Shown here: positions 32,931 through 45,000 of the stretch, piece after piece
How the letters are laid out: each line of letters starts with the position of its first letter
Numbering within the stretch: the stretch's first letter is position 1
DNA from: Chinchilla lanigera
Lineage: Eukaryota > Chordata > Mammalia > Rodentia > Chinchillidae
DNA: 64,000 nucleotides
Assembly (NCBI RefSeq): GCF_000276665.1
Contig: NW_004955416.1
Coordinates: 2,553,541 to 2,617,540 of the forward strand
Direction: 5' to 3'
Program-made: the position numbers and the translations under genes
Notes under the pieces: model-generated
Told to the model about the DNA's origin: nothing
The model's database searches: none
What the model saw: only the letters and a program-made list of their open reading frames with translations

Positions 32931-35219
32931 CAATGGAATATCACTTTAGCGCTAAAATGCACAACACACATGACAATTGTGCGTTCATTCATTTGTTCAA
33001 GTTTTATTTAACTAGATATTGAGAACACAGACATAAATATTACATAGGACCGTAACTGAATTCCCACAACATCCATATAGTGTGCAAGATATTCTGGGAT
33101 CAGATGGGCACAGTATCTGCCTCTGCTGGAGGGGTGGGGGTCAATGATGAAATATTTGGCTTCCAGTAAGCACATTATAAGTGTAATATGAAAAGCAGTT
33201 ACTCTAACGTTTATAATCATGGCTGAGATAAATAATGATATTATTCTATATTGGATGATACTGTTTGTAGTCCATCTAGAAAAACAAACAAACGTATGCT
33301 ACAGATTGTAATGATCAAAACCACAAAATAACTATATGCTTTTTTACTATACAGTAAAATAACTTTGAGTTAAATCTAGGCTATCATGAGAATCAAATAA
33401 GATATTTAATTTTATAATGCTTTGAAAAGATAAAGCACAATAAAAATGTAAGAAATCGTTACCATGAAAAGGAATAAACTTTCAACCCAGTCACAGAAAA
33501 CCAAAATACTTCCTTTTGATAACCCTTAAATTGCATTTTTCAGAATGTGTCTCTTTTTCTTGAAGGCATCCACAGTCTTCCACATGATGCCTAAGTGTAG
33601 CCAGACTGAACTGACATTCTTTAGGCATTTCTTCAAAGAAAGGAATAAGCTCTGACAGATTCCTTTGCACAGGGGGAAAAGGCATAGAAGGACAAGGTCT
33701 GGTGTGAATCTTAACATTACTCTCTCCATCTGCAAGAGTCCCCCCTCTGCTATGCTATAATAATAGCTTCTGAAGGTGTTAGCACCCAGCAAGACATGTC
33801 TCTGTCTTTAAAGGAAATTTCATAGCTTTTGCTTTTGAATTGAGACTAATCTATTGTCTTTAAACCACACACACTTATTAATATGTTAAGAGTTCAGTTG
33901 AGAAATACAAATTTTTATTGCTTGACAGGTAGAATATGAAGCCAATACACAAAATAAACCAAAAAAAGTAAATTGGTAAGTTTAACAAAATGTCTTTTAT
34001 ATTGATTCATATGACAATCATGTCATTAGCAGTCTTTTGAACTAATGTTAAAGTGCATGACTCAGTATAACAAAACAACACTAAATTGCCTCATTAAGGT
34101 TGAAATGTGTAGAAAACTCCTTCCATAGTCAAACATTTTAGTTTAATTTAAGCTGGTTGACTGAATACAAGTACTCAGGATATATGTAGGAATACATTTT
34201 GTAAAAGTACATGTGATTATGCATAGAGGCCAAAAATAACTTCCCTATAAGAAAAAATTGGTAAGGACTTCACTAGCTCAGTAGTGTTTGTTACTGCAAC
34301 AGCTACACAGCTACAGAGGTGTTCGGTAGAGATGCTCATCAGGTACCGTGGATCATCACATTCCAAAGATGATGCTGTCAAAGTCTGAAATGGTGCATCT
34401 AATAAACAATTATATGCATTACATATAAACAAGAAAATCAGGAAAGCAGGAAGAGGAAAAGAAGGCATTGCTGGATTAACTATTAAATTAACCTGAGTGG
34501 CTTTTTGGGTAGAGCTAATAAAAATCATTTAAAATATATGAAATATGGCTGCAGTTGATTGATAACAAATCAGGAATTAATCTTGTAGGTTATTTTGGTT
34601 CTAAATGAGTTAGAGTTACCACCATCAATTACAATAACATAAATTTGAAACTATACCAGTGAGAATACATTCAATGATTAATAAATATTATTCCGGTTTG
34701 ATACCAAATGTCCAAAAGAAAGTAGAGCAGGCTATAATCATTCATTATGATTTTATTTAACAGTACCATGTTGATATAGTTTAGGAATCTAAAAGGTAAT
34801 TATTTAACCAATAAAGTACCAATTATTTATAATGGTTCCCTACTGTCCTCCCTAGCTCTGTTTTTACATTATAATAGGTACTATACTAGTATATCTAAAT
34901 TACCAATAAATTTAATTTAAAAAAGAAAAGAAAGACATGGTTTATGCATTAGAGGAGTTTACACACATGTATACATAGTCACATAAAATGACTAAGGAAT
35001 AATTCAGTGCAAAACTGGGTAAAACTACCAATAAATATTACAGAAATCCAGGAAAATTTAGAATCATTGTGAGAAACAACAGTAGAGGATTTTGATGAAG
35101 AGGCCAGTCAGAAACTGGCTTTCTAAGAGAACCAATGATGTAAATATATGAGGGATGAGGTTAAGTATAGGAAGGATGTGATTCAGGAAGTAGAACAGCC
35201 CTAGACAATACAAAATGCT
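32931..35219. other. No gene seen
   Basis: AT-rich unique DNA. Frames of 64-103 codons (for example 34217-34528 minus) show no recognised domain. Confidence 0.5.
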
Positions 35220-35579
35220 GTGGAAAAAAAAAAAAAGAAAGAAACAAAACTGAGAAGAGTGAAATTTTGGACTGCAGGGGGCTGCTTCCAAGGAGCCTTG
35301 TGCACTGTGGTGAGTGGGCCGGGAAGAGCTGCTCCTCATATTGAACAGGATGTCTTGACTGGAACTGAGTCACTTTTACTTAATGTGCCAAAAGATCACA
35401 CGGAAGGGTGGACGTTCTTTCCTGTGACCTCTGAGACCAGATCTGCAAACGAATTGAGGCTATCTTCCTCTTCCTCCTCCTCTCCCTCTTCCTCCTCCTC
35501 CTCCTCCTGTCAGCTAGCTCTCTCTCTGCTGCTGCCACTGCTGCTGCTAACTTTTCACCCATGGGTCAGAGGATGAGCC
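35220..35579. other. GC-richer block with TCC/CTG simple repeats
   Basis: After an A-run at about 35224-35236 the composition rises. At 35465-35510 there is a TCC-rich tract and at 35527-35548 a CTG-rich tract. The plus frame 35220-35576 (118 codons) includes a poly-Ser run made by the TCC tract. I recognise no gene. A decayed promoter or 5' UTR is possible but unsupported. Confidence 0.35.
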
Positions 35580-36022
35580 CTTCAGAAGGCAGGCACTAAC
35601 TGTTACCTTTATACTGCCTATACATTTCTATTTTTTTTCTGTCCTTTCCAATCCTACTAGCACTTAGTTTTCCCAAAATTCTAGTTATCTCAGGCCCGAT
35701 CACTGCTTGTGGTAATATCTGGTCCTTGCAGAATGGCGCAGATGTGTTTTTGGCTGAATTCTCCAATTACTCATTAGTTTTCTAGAATAATCTGAATATT
35801 TTGGATGCCCTGTTAATACTGCACATAACCTATATTTATTTGGCCTGGTCCCTCATGTGTTTATCTCTCCTGGAAACTTCATGAAGACCAGGGTTGAATG
35901 ACAGAGGAGGCTATAAGAATTCCTAGGTCTCTTAGTTGTATGCTATCATAGGGTTCTAATTCAACCAATACAATCTAAAGGATGTGAGGCAAAACGATTT
36001 CTAGCTGATGTAATGTAAAGAA

Positions 36023-36098
36023 GATTGAAGATGTAGCTCAGTGGCACAGTATATGCTTGGCATGAAGGAAGGCTTGGGTTCAATATCCAGCATCAAAA
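36023..36098 (+). mobile_element. Old ID-type SINE
   Basis: 'gaagatgtagctcagtggc', 'tatgcttggcatgaagg' and 'cttgggttcaatatccagc' retain the ID order with many substitutions. Confidence 0.75.
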
Positions 36099-36179
36099 GA
36101 AAGGGAAAATACAAAAGTAAAGGGTTTTGAGCCAGAACATGCCAATAATAAACTAGAATAGTATTGTATTGTATTTTCA

Positions 36180-36780
36180 GGAAGAATTAGGAAGGTAGAA
36201 GGCTGAATCTCCCTAGGCCAGAGAACAGGTTATTGCACTGCAAGATATAAGGCGATGAGAATGGCAGTGGTGGAAATAAAGATGTAAAGACATGTCTGAG
36301 AGGAATTGCTAAGGAAAGAGTGGTAAGACTTGGTGATGATGAAATAGGCAAAGGGGACTTAAAATTTTGGGAGCCTAGAAAATTATTCAGTGCAACGCTA
36401 AAGAAAACTCTAGGGAAAGGGAACTTTTTATTTGCTTTTAAGGAAGGTACAGAAGAACACATAAAGTGAGATGATCTCAGGACTATATATATATGGGACA
36501 TTATATTATATAAACAGAAAAATGATACATGAAGTCATTCTATAGAACTGTAGGGACAGTGAGTTTAATAATAGTGTGAAAAATGAACAAAAGATACGAA
36601 AATACAAAGGACCAGAAATGGTCTTTGTGGTATTAACATTGTTAGGAAATGGAAGGAGAAAAGTAAGAAAAAACAAGGCCAGTAAAGTTGGAGGCAAGAC
36701 AGAAAAGACCATTAGGCAAAAGAGAATCAAACGGAATTACAACAAAGAATACAAAAATAGAGTGCATGGAAAGTAATGCC
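36180..36780 (-). mobile_element. L2 LINE relic, minus strand
   Basis: Purine-rich text such as 'ggcagtggtggaaataaag' and 'attgctaaggaaagagtgg', and later 'aatggaaggagaaaagtaag', resembles the complement of the L2 reverse-transcriptase region. Frames of 66-104 codons here are broken. The second half (36500-36780) is less certain. Confidence 0.4.
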
Positions 36781-36921
36781 AAGATGGATGTTTTCAGCAG
36801 GAAAAAATCACATTAAATATATCAATCTCTAAGAAAATAATTATGTGGGTAAATCATTTAAAATTCCTTATCAATGTCAATCCCCAGGTCTTTGCTGCTA
36901 TTCGCACCTATCCTCTGGTAT

Positions 36922-37004
36922 TTTCTAAAAATGCAAAGCATTTTTGCATTAGAAATTTTTTCATTAGAATTTTGCATTAGAAAAATGCAAAGCATTTTTA
37001 GAAA
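36922..37004. repeat. Compact imperfect palindrome
   Basis: The arms TTTCTAAAAATGCAAAGCAT (36922-36941, continuing in Ts to 36945) and AATGCAAAGCATTTTTAGAA (within 36981-37004) are inverted complements except for the central AAA/TTT. The middle holds further GCATTAGAA repeats. A cruciform or hairpin is possible. Confidence 0.9.
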
Positions 37005-38054
37005 TGAGGACCAGTTTAAATAGTCTCTGATATGTTAGAAAACTAGTTATTCATCTTACAGTAATTCCTTTCTAAGTTCAGTAATTCCAACTCTTTAATA
37101 TCTATCCTTTTTTCTTTATTGCTGGGCTATGAACTTTCCCAAATGTATTAGTACTGCTTTGTCTAAAGACAAAATATCTGGTTATATGGTAGAACTAAAT
37201 CCCTTATATGGAAAACTTGTGCAATTCGAGAAACCCTTGAATAAAATGAGTTGTGTATACTTATTTAGATATTTCAATTGGTAAAGATAAGCCTATTTCA
37301 TAATTTTCTGCATGCCTTTTCTCACATTAAGGGATTGTTTGTAACCTCTTAAAACATTAACTGAAATGCAAACTTCGGTCCACAGAAGTGGAACTGTTGT
37401 TGGTCAGCGATCAAAAGAGTGGTATCAGTTGGCACCAGCTAGCAAAGTAGAAAATATAACAGAAAAAGAAGTAATGGAAATGGATTACTTGTCATAACCT
37501 TTAGTCAATCTTGAAATAGAAGGAAATTTTCAGAGAAATAACGTTGTGGATGGAGTGTACCCAGTTCCATTTAATCTCATCAGTTGAGTATTTTATCGTT
37601 AAAGATAAGACTTCAGTGGTAAATAGAAATATTTGGGTTGTTTCCCAAATCTTGGACAGAAATAAACAGATCCAAATGTCTCAGTTTTTTTTCTACTCTT
37701 TACAAATTGTACCTTAAGTCATAGCATGTTGATATATACTTATAGCTATTTTTCACTAGTTATTTTTATAAAATTCTTGGACATTCTTAATACATTTGGT
37801 CTACAATAGTGGAGACTTCATACTTTTAAAGTCAGCTAGGAGAATTCTAAGGTATTCTCCTAAAACATTTTAATATCATTGTGTACTAAACATTTCTTCC
37901 AAATCCTTTTGTATACATGGGGAATGACAATTTCCTACAAGAATCCATTCTGATACCATATTTTTTCATTATGGTCACATTCTCCTTTAACTGGGGAAGA
38001 AAGCCGCCCACTGTTAAGCTTCTAACTCAGATAAGCTGTGTACATACATTTTCA
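37005..38054. other. No gene seen
   Basis: Unique-looking DNA. A stop-bounded frame of about 50 codons at 37345-37497 is discussed in the findings. Confidence 0.45.
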
Positions 38055-38200
38055 CGTGGTGCTCACTGCAGTCTTGTGACAGCAGTATCATTTCAATTTA
38101 TAGCTTAGAACACAGACGCAGAGAAGTTCAGGAACTTGCTAAAGGTCGCATAGCTTATCACATGGCAAAAGTGCGAGGTGAAACCCAGACCATCTAGGTA
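38055..38200 (-). mobile_element. MIR SINE, minus strand
   Basis: 'gtgacagcagtatcatttc', 'agacgcagagaagttcagg', 'aacttgctaaaggtcgcata' and 'gaggtgaaacccagacc' match the complement of the MIR core ('gaggcacagagaggttaag', 'cttgcccaaggtcacac'). Confidence 0.75.
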
Positions 38201-38984
38201 CATCTAGGTACATGTTGACATGTTCTTTAGTTACTGGTCTAATCGGGGAGGAGTGAGAGCTGAGGTAGGGTATGACTACACATAGAAAATTGGCAGCCAA
38301 ATATAAGGGTTACCCCAGCCAAACTTCTTTTGTGTTATGGAATTAATCTTTATTCCCACAAAGCTGCTATTTTGCCAAAACCACACACAGTTTTATTAGG
38401 AATAGACTTATTCAAAGAACAGACTATGACCTAAAAACTGAGAAAAAAAGCAAAAGCAAGTATTACCTACCCTTTCTGCTTCCCTCAGCTCTCAGCTGTA
38501 CTTTTCCCCCACAATTTGAAGAAAAAGAGGAACAATATGTATTTGTAGTTATTCAGAGAAAAGAATAAAACACGTATTTGATAGAAATAAACCACCCATA
38601 GCAATTAAACTCACTTCAGAGGAAAGCATCTCAATCAAGATGCCGTTTCAGGGGAGAAGAGTGAAAGAAGATGAGTGAAGGCAGGGAGAGTGAGGCTCGC
38701 TCATTTCAGGAGTTAGTGTAATATGCAGTGACCATTTGTTTCTTCGCCTCTGCAAATAATATGACCAGGCACTGTGCAGGCAGAGGTGACCTCCATTGGT
38801 AGTGGAACTTCTTTCTCACATATGGGCTGAGGAGAGTTACACGGACATTCTACAGTTGAGAGTTAGTCATGTTTCTCCATGTGGACGGAAAAAGCAGCGG
38901 AAGCACTGCTGCAAGACACAGCAAACACCCAGGGAGAGGCAAAGCTGTGAGGCTGCCAGCTTCAGAGCCGCAGTTCAGCTCAGT

Positions 38985-39205
38985 GTTCAAGGGTGTGGAT
39001 TCCAGCCAGACAGCTGTGTTTAAACCTAGAGTCATTGTTAATAAGCTCTATAATATAACTTCAGACAAGTTATTACCTCTTCATATGTTTTGCTTTCTTT
39101 TCCTCACGTATGAAGTGATGGTAAAATTATACCTATTTGATAGTGTCTTGTGAGAATTAAAGACTTAATATATGTGAAGTGCTTAAATAAAGCCTGGTAC
39201 TTAGG
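38985..39205 (+). mobile_element. MIR SINE, nearly full length
   Basis: 'gtgtttaaacctagagtc', 'cagacaagttattacctctt', 'tgagaattaaagacttaata' and 'gtgcttaaataaagcctgg' follow the full MIR order. Frames across it (for example 38869-39153) are not genes. Confidence 0.75.
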
Positions 39206-39213
39206 AAGGAAGA

Positions 39214-39908
39214 TACTATAGACTGAATTGTTTCCCCCTCCCCACCAAATGAATATGTTGAAGCTGTATGTTCCAATGTGACTGCATTTGAAAATAGGGC
39301 TTTGAGGAGAAAATTAAGATTAAAGAGGGTCATAAGGACCTCCTTAAGTGGCAATGGGAGTCTGAGGCAGGAGGATGGTTGGGAGTTCAAGGCCAGTTTA
39401 GGCTACAAAGTGAGCTCAAGGCCAGCCTGAACTGCACAGCGAGGTCTTGTCTCAAAAAGATAAAAAAAAAATACAAAACAGAAGCACACATACACACCCA
39501 CACAAAAACCTGACAAATACTGGGGCTGGGCGTTTAGCTCAGCGGAACAGCGCCTGCCTAGCAAGCAGAAGGTCGTGAGTTCGATTCCTGGTACCAGAAA
39601 GAAAACGAAAACAAAAACAAAAGGACCTCCTTAAGGGGGGCGAGGGACCTCCTAATTCAATGGGATTAATGACATTATAAGGAGAGGATAATTTCCATAC
39701 TGCACACACAGAGGAAAGGCCATGTAAAAAAGACAGTGAAGTGTTCTCATCTATAACTAGGATGAGAACTCTCACCAGAAACTGAACTGATTGGCGCCTT
39801 GATCTTAAGACTTCCCAGAATCTAGAACTGTGGGGAAAAAATTTTTTTCTTCTGTTTTAGCCATCCAGTCTAGGGTCTTCTGTTATGGCAGCCTAAACAG
39901 ATTGGTAA
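39214..39908 (+). mobile_element. MLT1-type MaLR LTR, split by a nested SINE
   Basis: Left part: 'tatagactgaattgtttcc', 'aatatgttgaagctgtatg'. Right part: 'aatgggattaatgacatta', 'ctcaccagaaactgaactg', 'ggcgccttgatcttaagac', 'ccatccagtctagggtc'. This is the classic MLT1 text. It is interrupted at 39349-39620 by the composite SINE. Confidence 0.88.
39349..39620 (+). mobile_element. Composite B1 + ID insertion with 15-bp target duplication
   Basis: A 5'-truncated B1 ('gtctgaggcaggaggatgg', 'caaggccagcctgaactg', 'ggtcttgtctcaaaaag') runs through an A/C-rich linker into a complete ID ('tggggctgggcgtttagctc' to 'gattcctggtaccag'). The whole is flanked by perfect AAGGACCTCCTTAAG (39334-39348 and 39621-39635). 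Confidence 0.93.
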
Positions 39909-40383
39909 TACAAAACTTCAATCCTTGGTATTCTTAGTATTCTGATTTTAGTTTTTGGTTCTAGTTCTAAATTCTACCAACCTTCTGATAGCTAGCTAAT
40001 TCCTACCTTGAGGTTTTAGAAGATAGCACAACATGATTAATGTTTGCTTAAACAAATGTAGGCTTCTGGAACTAATAACCGAAGAATCTTAACCAGTAAG
40101 TGATATTGAAGGTTAAGGCAGGCAAAAGAACTTGTAGGTTAAAGCTAGAATGAAAGTGTATGGATTTAATCTAAATTTTAAAAGTGATGAGTCTTTTAAA
40201 AGGTAGAGAGGAAAAAATACACTGATATCTGAGACTATAGCATAGAATTCTTCCCATGTCCCAATATATTAATCTTAATAATAATAATCCAAATGTGAAG
40301 TCTGGATTATTTCATATTGAGTTTTTATCCCTACAGAGAACCATTCACCAATTTATTTTAAACATGTTAGAAAAACAAACTTT

Positions 40384-40481
40384 AGGGGCTGGGGATTTAG
40401 CTCAGCGGCAAAAGCGCCTGCCTGGCAAGCGCAAGGTCATGAGTTCGGTTCCCATTACCGGAGAAAAACCAAAAAAAAAAA
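40384..40481 (+). mobile_element. Young ID SINE with 15-bp target duplication
   Basis: A full-length ID with GAGAAAAACC end and poly(A). The flanks AGAAAAACAAACTTT are identical at 40369-40383 and 40482-40496. The 80-codon frame at 40256-40498 runs into it and is not a gene. Confidence 0.97.
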
Positions 40482-40920
40482 AGAAAAACAAACTTTGAAT
40501 TTAAATTTTGGATGTTTTAATAATACCACATTGTTAAATAGGTAAGGTAATTTTTTTTATGTTACATTCATTGAGGATGGTAATTTTATGAATTTTCTCA
40601 TAATTATGACAATTTCACTTATAATTCTCATAAATAATAAATTTTTAAAAGTTCAAGTAATCTCAGATATTGTAGCAAATTTGTTAGCTTCCCTATGTCT
40701 TTACTGAATAAATAACTATTTTTCTATGTCTTCTATTGAAAACTTCTTCCTCAAATACAGAATACAATGTTGAACTACATAAATGATTGTCTGTCAATCC
40801 TTGACTATCACTTCATTTACAAATTTTGAATGAAATATGCTGTAAAAATCAGTAGGACATTTAAGTATTGCTCCTTTAAGCAAAAGTTTTAGTAATAGAC
40901 TTCATGGGTAAATTTCATTA

Positions 40921-41102
40921 CTTTATTTATTTATTTATTTATTTGAGTACCCAAAACCTTTCTACCTCTGAGGTATATACGTAGCACTTTTTAGTTTGAG
41001 ATAGGGCTTCCCTAAGTTCCCCAAACTGGCCTTGAACGCATGATCCTCCTGCTTCAGCCTCCCAGGTACTGTGATTACAGGATGAGGCTATTACACCTAG
41101 CT
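40921..41102 (-). mobile_element. Composite B1-dID SINE
   Basis: Minus strand: B1-like part ('ctgtaatcacagtacctgg', 'gaggctgaagcaggagg', 'ctatctcaaact'-type end), short ID-like part ('gtatatacctcagaggtag'), and a tail of AAAT repeats (TTTA units at 40922-40944). Confidence 0.7.
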
Positions 41103-41282
41103 CATTATCCCTGCCTTTTACTACTTTAAATATATACAACCCATTCTAAAACAAAATTTACCGAGGTATATACCCCTATATAACTTAGAAAATTAAAGAC
41201 CCAGTGAAAATGTCATCAAAAATTATTATTTAAATATGTATGATTTCCCGATATATATGACAAGTAAGTAACTGGGTTTTTG

Positions 41283-41492
41283 TTTTGGTTTGGTTTGTTT
41301 TTTGTTTTTTGTGGTATTTAGGATTTAACCCAGGACTTTGCACTGAGTTACATCCCTAGCCTTTTTAATTTCTTCTCTTTTTTTCAAGACAAGGTCTTGC
41401 TCAGTCACTAAACTGCCCAGGTTAGGCTCATATTTGTGATTCTCCTGCTTCTGCTTTCCTGATTCCTGGGATTATAGGCTTGTATCACCAAG
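41283..41492 (-). mobile_element. Composite B1-dID SINE
   Basis: Minus strand: 'agcctataatcccaggaatc', 'agaagcaggagaatcac', 'gcaagaccttgtcttg', then the shortened ID 'ggctagggatgtaactcagt', 'caaagtcctgggttaaatcc' and an A/C-rich tail. The middle of the ID is missing, as in dID units. Confidence 0.85.
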
Positions 41493-41766
41493 TAATTTTA
41501 TAATTCAAAAAACATAGGCTGATAATAAATTTTTCCATAGTAATAAAAATATGAGCAAACCGAGATGTGCCGTTTGACCTGTGCAGGGGAATGGAAGCCA
41601 GGAAATTCTATGAAATTTAGCAAAGTCATGAATTTTCAATATTCATTCTTTTGTTTAAAACATTGGTTCCTGTTCAAATGTCATCCCTTATAAGAAAGCA
41701 TTCATGAATTTCTAGACTAACTAGGCAAAAGATGAATTCATTCAGATATTCATTCATCCCTAAAAA

Positions 41767-41811
41767 GTGTGTGTGTGTGTGAGAGAGAGAGAGTGTGTGT
41801 GTGTGTGTGTG
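41767..41811. repeat. Compound (GT)n(GA)n(GT)n microsatellite
   Basis: GT, then GA, then GT units, ending at the tail of the adjacent composite SINE. Confidence 0.97.
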
Positions 41812-42002
41812 CTGGCGCGCCCTCCTCCGAGCTAAACTCAGAGTCTTATCACTGAGCTACATCCACAGTCCCCCTGCCCCATTTTCACTATTTATTTTGA
41901 GACAGGGTCTCATTAAGTTGTCAAGGTTAAGCTTGAATTTAGATCCTCCAACCACAGCTTTCCAGAATGCCAGGATTATAGGTATGTACCACCATACCTG
42001 GT
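41812..42002 (-). mobile_element. Composite B1-dID SINE
   Basis: Minus strand: 'ccaggtatggtggtacatac', 'ctataatcctggcattctgg', 'atgagaccctgtctcaaaat', then 'ctgtggatgtagctcagtg' and 'gactctgagtttagctcgg'. It lies in the same orientation as the copy at 41283. Confidence 0.85.
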
Positions 42003-45000
42003 TTATTCCTAAAACTTTTATTGACTATCATGTGTGAATCTCCTAGAGCCCATAACACTTAAGGAAGAATGTGCTATAGAGAGAACTTCTAATAGAGACA
42101 TCTACTGTAGGTGTCTCACATAACCTGCATCTGCCTGTCTCTGCCCTCACATCAAAACAAGTCACATTCAACAAATCATTCATTGGCTGTGAGGACTGAA
42201 TAATAAACTCCCAAGAAAAACACAAGGAAGACACTGAGCCTCAATTAATTTGAGCTTTGGCTTCTAACCAGTTGATTTAATAGTCTGAAAAACTTACAGT
42301 TTTAGCAAAGTCAGTCTCATTTATTTCCTCACTTACATTCTGGGTTTTCCCTCAGAGAAGTTGTATGGCTTTGCAGCAGAATGCTATCTTTCTTAGCCCT
42401 TATTATCACATTAGCTACCTTTTCTGGTCAGCAGCAATCTGTGTCTTCTTGTTAGCACCTCTCCCCATTCTCCTGGTGTTCCTGAGTGCCACATTATGCA
42501 TACAGTCCTTGCCTGTCTTCCAAGACCAGGGAAGGCACCTCCAAAATCTTATCAGCAACACCAAAATACCTTGAAACTCAAGTAGAAGCAATGGCCACCA
42601 TTTCTGGCAAAATGATGTTTACTTTTATTCATTGGGGAGATAGCACACATGTACACACATGCACACATGGTCTGAGACAACTCTTGAATGTGCTGGAAAA
42701 CTACTTATTATTCCAGAATAACTATGGGGAAATTTATAGTGAAGGAAATGATTGTTCAAGAGTTATGCTGATGACAATCCTGGGTGCGTCTGGCAGACAT
42801 GTAGGCCATAAAAATGTTGCTTTAAAAATTAATAAAGAATATGGTGAGATAAATCACTTTTTAATTTATTTACCTTATAATTTCAAAAATATTTTATAAT
42901 ATAAATTATACACATAAATTATTTTATTACAGCCAATTACTCCTTCCATATCTGTCTATCTTGGTCTGTCTGTCTGTCTATCTTTTTTTGTAGGTGACCT
43001 TGGGAAAGTAAGAATGGATGAGAGAAGACATAGCTTTTCCCTGTCATTCTACTATGAGAACTTCAGGGCTCACATGACATTTTTGAGCTAAAACAAAAGT
43101 CCAAGGACTTTTGTATTAAAAGAAGTAAACGTATGGCAAATGGGAGAGAAAAACCTATGAATGAATCCTTAAAAATTTATGTACATTTAGGTGCATTAGA
43201 GACATCTAACTTGGTGGGGAGAAAGATTTAGTCCTGATTTCTTCTATCTGCTGGTAATAACAATTTTTTTCAAAGAGTTTATAGCTACCAAATCTTTCTC
43301 TTTAACTTGATTTTTAAATTTAAAACTTCAAAAGGAATTAAGTAATTATTTTATCTTTCTTTACACAGTGGATACTTAGCTAACATTCTTCTTTACTCAA
43401 GGAAATTTGTCTGTTGGTCTCAAAATATCTATAATAGTTGTGTCTATGGCCCATTCTTCAGGAGATCTGTGGCTCACTTGATTATTATTTTATATTTGAT
43501 TTGGGTTTTTTTGAGACTTCTTTTCTATCCTACCTAATCCTTTAAAAAAGAACGAAAGTGAAAGCTCATAAAGGCTGCTATTTAAACTATGGAAAAATAG
43601 AAAAAAAATACAATCACATTTGAGGCATTAAGTTTATTGAAGATAAGTCAGTGAAACCAAGATGAAAAACAAGTATAGTATGCTTCCTCAAGTTACCTAT
43701 CCTGGGCCAAAACGAGTAATTAATTCTCAAATAAATTAGTGATTTGGATTGCATCACAGACTAGGTAGACAAGGACCAAAAATTAGATACTCCTGTTAAG
43801 ATGAGGATTACCAAGCACTTCTGCAGCAGCAGTGAATTTCCAGGCAAGCACTAAGAACTGGATCCAGTCCAGATGTGATGAGAGCATTTTAATAAGCTAA
43901 TTGCTTTAGCTTCCTCTTCATTTTCTGAGACTCCTTTGCAGAGTGGCAATACCACTAACTCTGGATGAGGTCCTTTGAATTCCCCTACTGGGCCTTCTCT
44001 GCTCACTTCACCCTCTGTCCCTATGGGAAACAAACTTCTGCCTGGCATCCTTCAAGGATGTAGAAGAAGTACTGTCAACTGTGGGAGCAGAAACTGACTG
44101 AGTGAACAGATGACTGAATGAACAGCTCATAGTACATCAAGAGTTAAATGAGAATCATGAGATTATAGGCCAGAAACTAGGGTAACAGAATTGTAAAGCT
44201 TAAAGACACCACAAAAAATTGATCTTTCTAGTACACTGCCAAGTTCACTCAGTTTTTAACAATCGTTATGCTCCTATGATATTGTTTTGAAATTTTTTAC
44301 CATTGTTTTTATTGTTTAGGTTTTCTTTAAAATAAATAATATATAAAAAATTTAAAAGCCAAAATATAAAAAAGATTTAAAAATAAATACATAAATTATA
44401 TAAAAGTAAATTCTTCAAAAAATAAAATTTTGGAGAGATGGGTGATTAAAAAGTTGTTTTCTCTTTTTAAAAACCAACTAATAATTCACAAGAAGTTAGC
44501 TAGAACCTTTCTTTTTTAGCCCTTGAAGAGTGCTATGGCTTTGTCTTTTAGGGGAGAAAAATTCTAACCAAGGCAAGTCATCTGGTACTACAAGCCTATT
44601 CCAGTGAGAAAAGAAATTTTACAAGACAAGCGACAGGTGCCTCTTTTATTTTCACAGCAATAGACAGGAAAAGCAAGACAATAGGAAAAATAGTTAAAAC
44701 GTGGCATGAGATAATAAAAGTGGGGGCTACAATGTCAAGCCTTGATGGAAGAAATATCGTACAGGACATTCTGTTATAGCCACAAAGCTGAAATTGGGCA
44801 GAAATGTTATAACCCAGAAAAGAAGATTCACTTTAAAAATATTTTTGGGATTTAATAGAGAACTCAATATAGATCTTTATAAGACAATATATTGGGGAAA
44901 TAATGTTCATTAAAAATCTATTTTTGCCAATTGGTACCATAAAGCAATTATTACCTCTGATTAGTAAAACGGTTTGTTTGAAAGCAATGTTTTGAAGACT

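Noticed and set aside
35220..35576. 118-codon frame with a poly-Ser run
   Set aside because: The Ser run comes from a TCC microsatellite, and no domain is visible.
42486..42899. 137-codon plus frame, longest frame without gaps
   Set aside because: No recognised domain, AT-rich low-complexity end, and no supporting promoter or splice context. Chance is the simplest reading.
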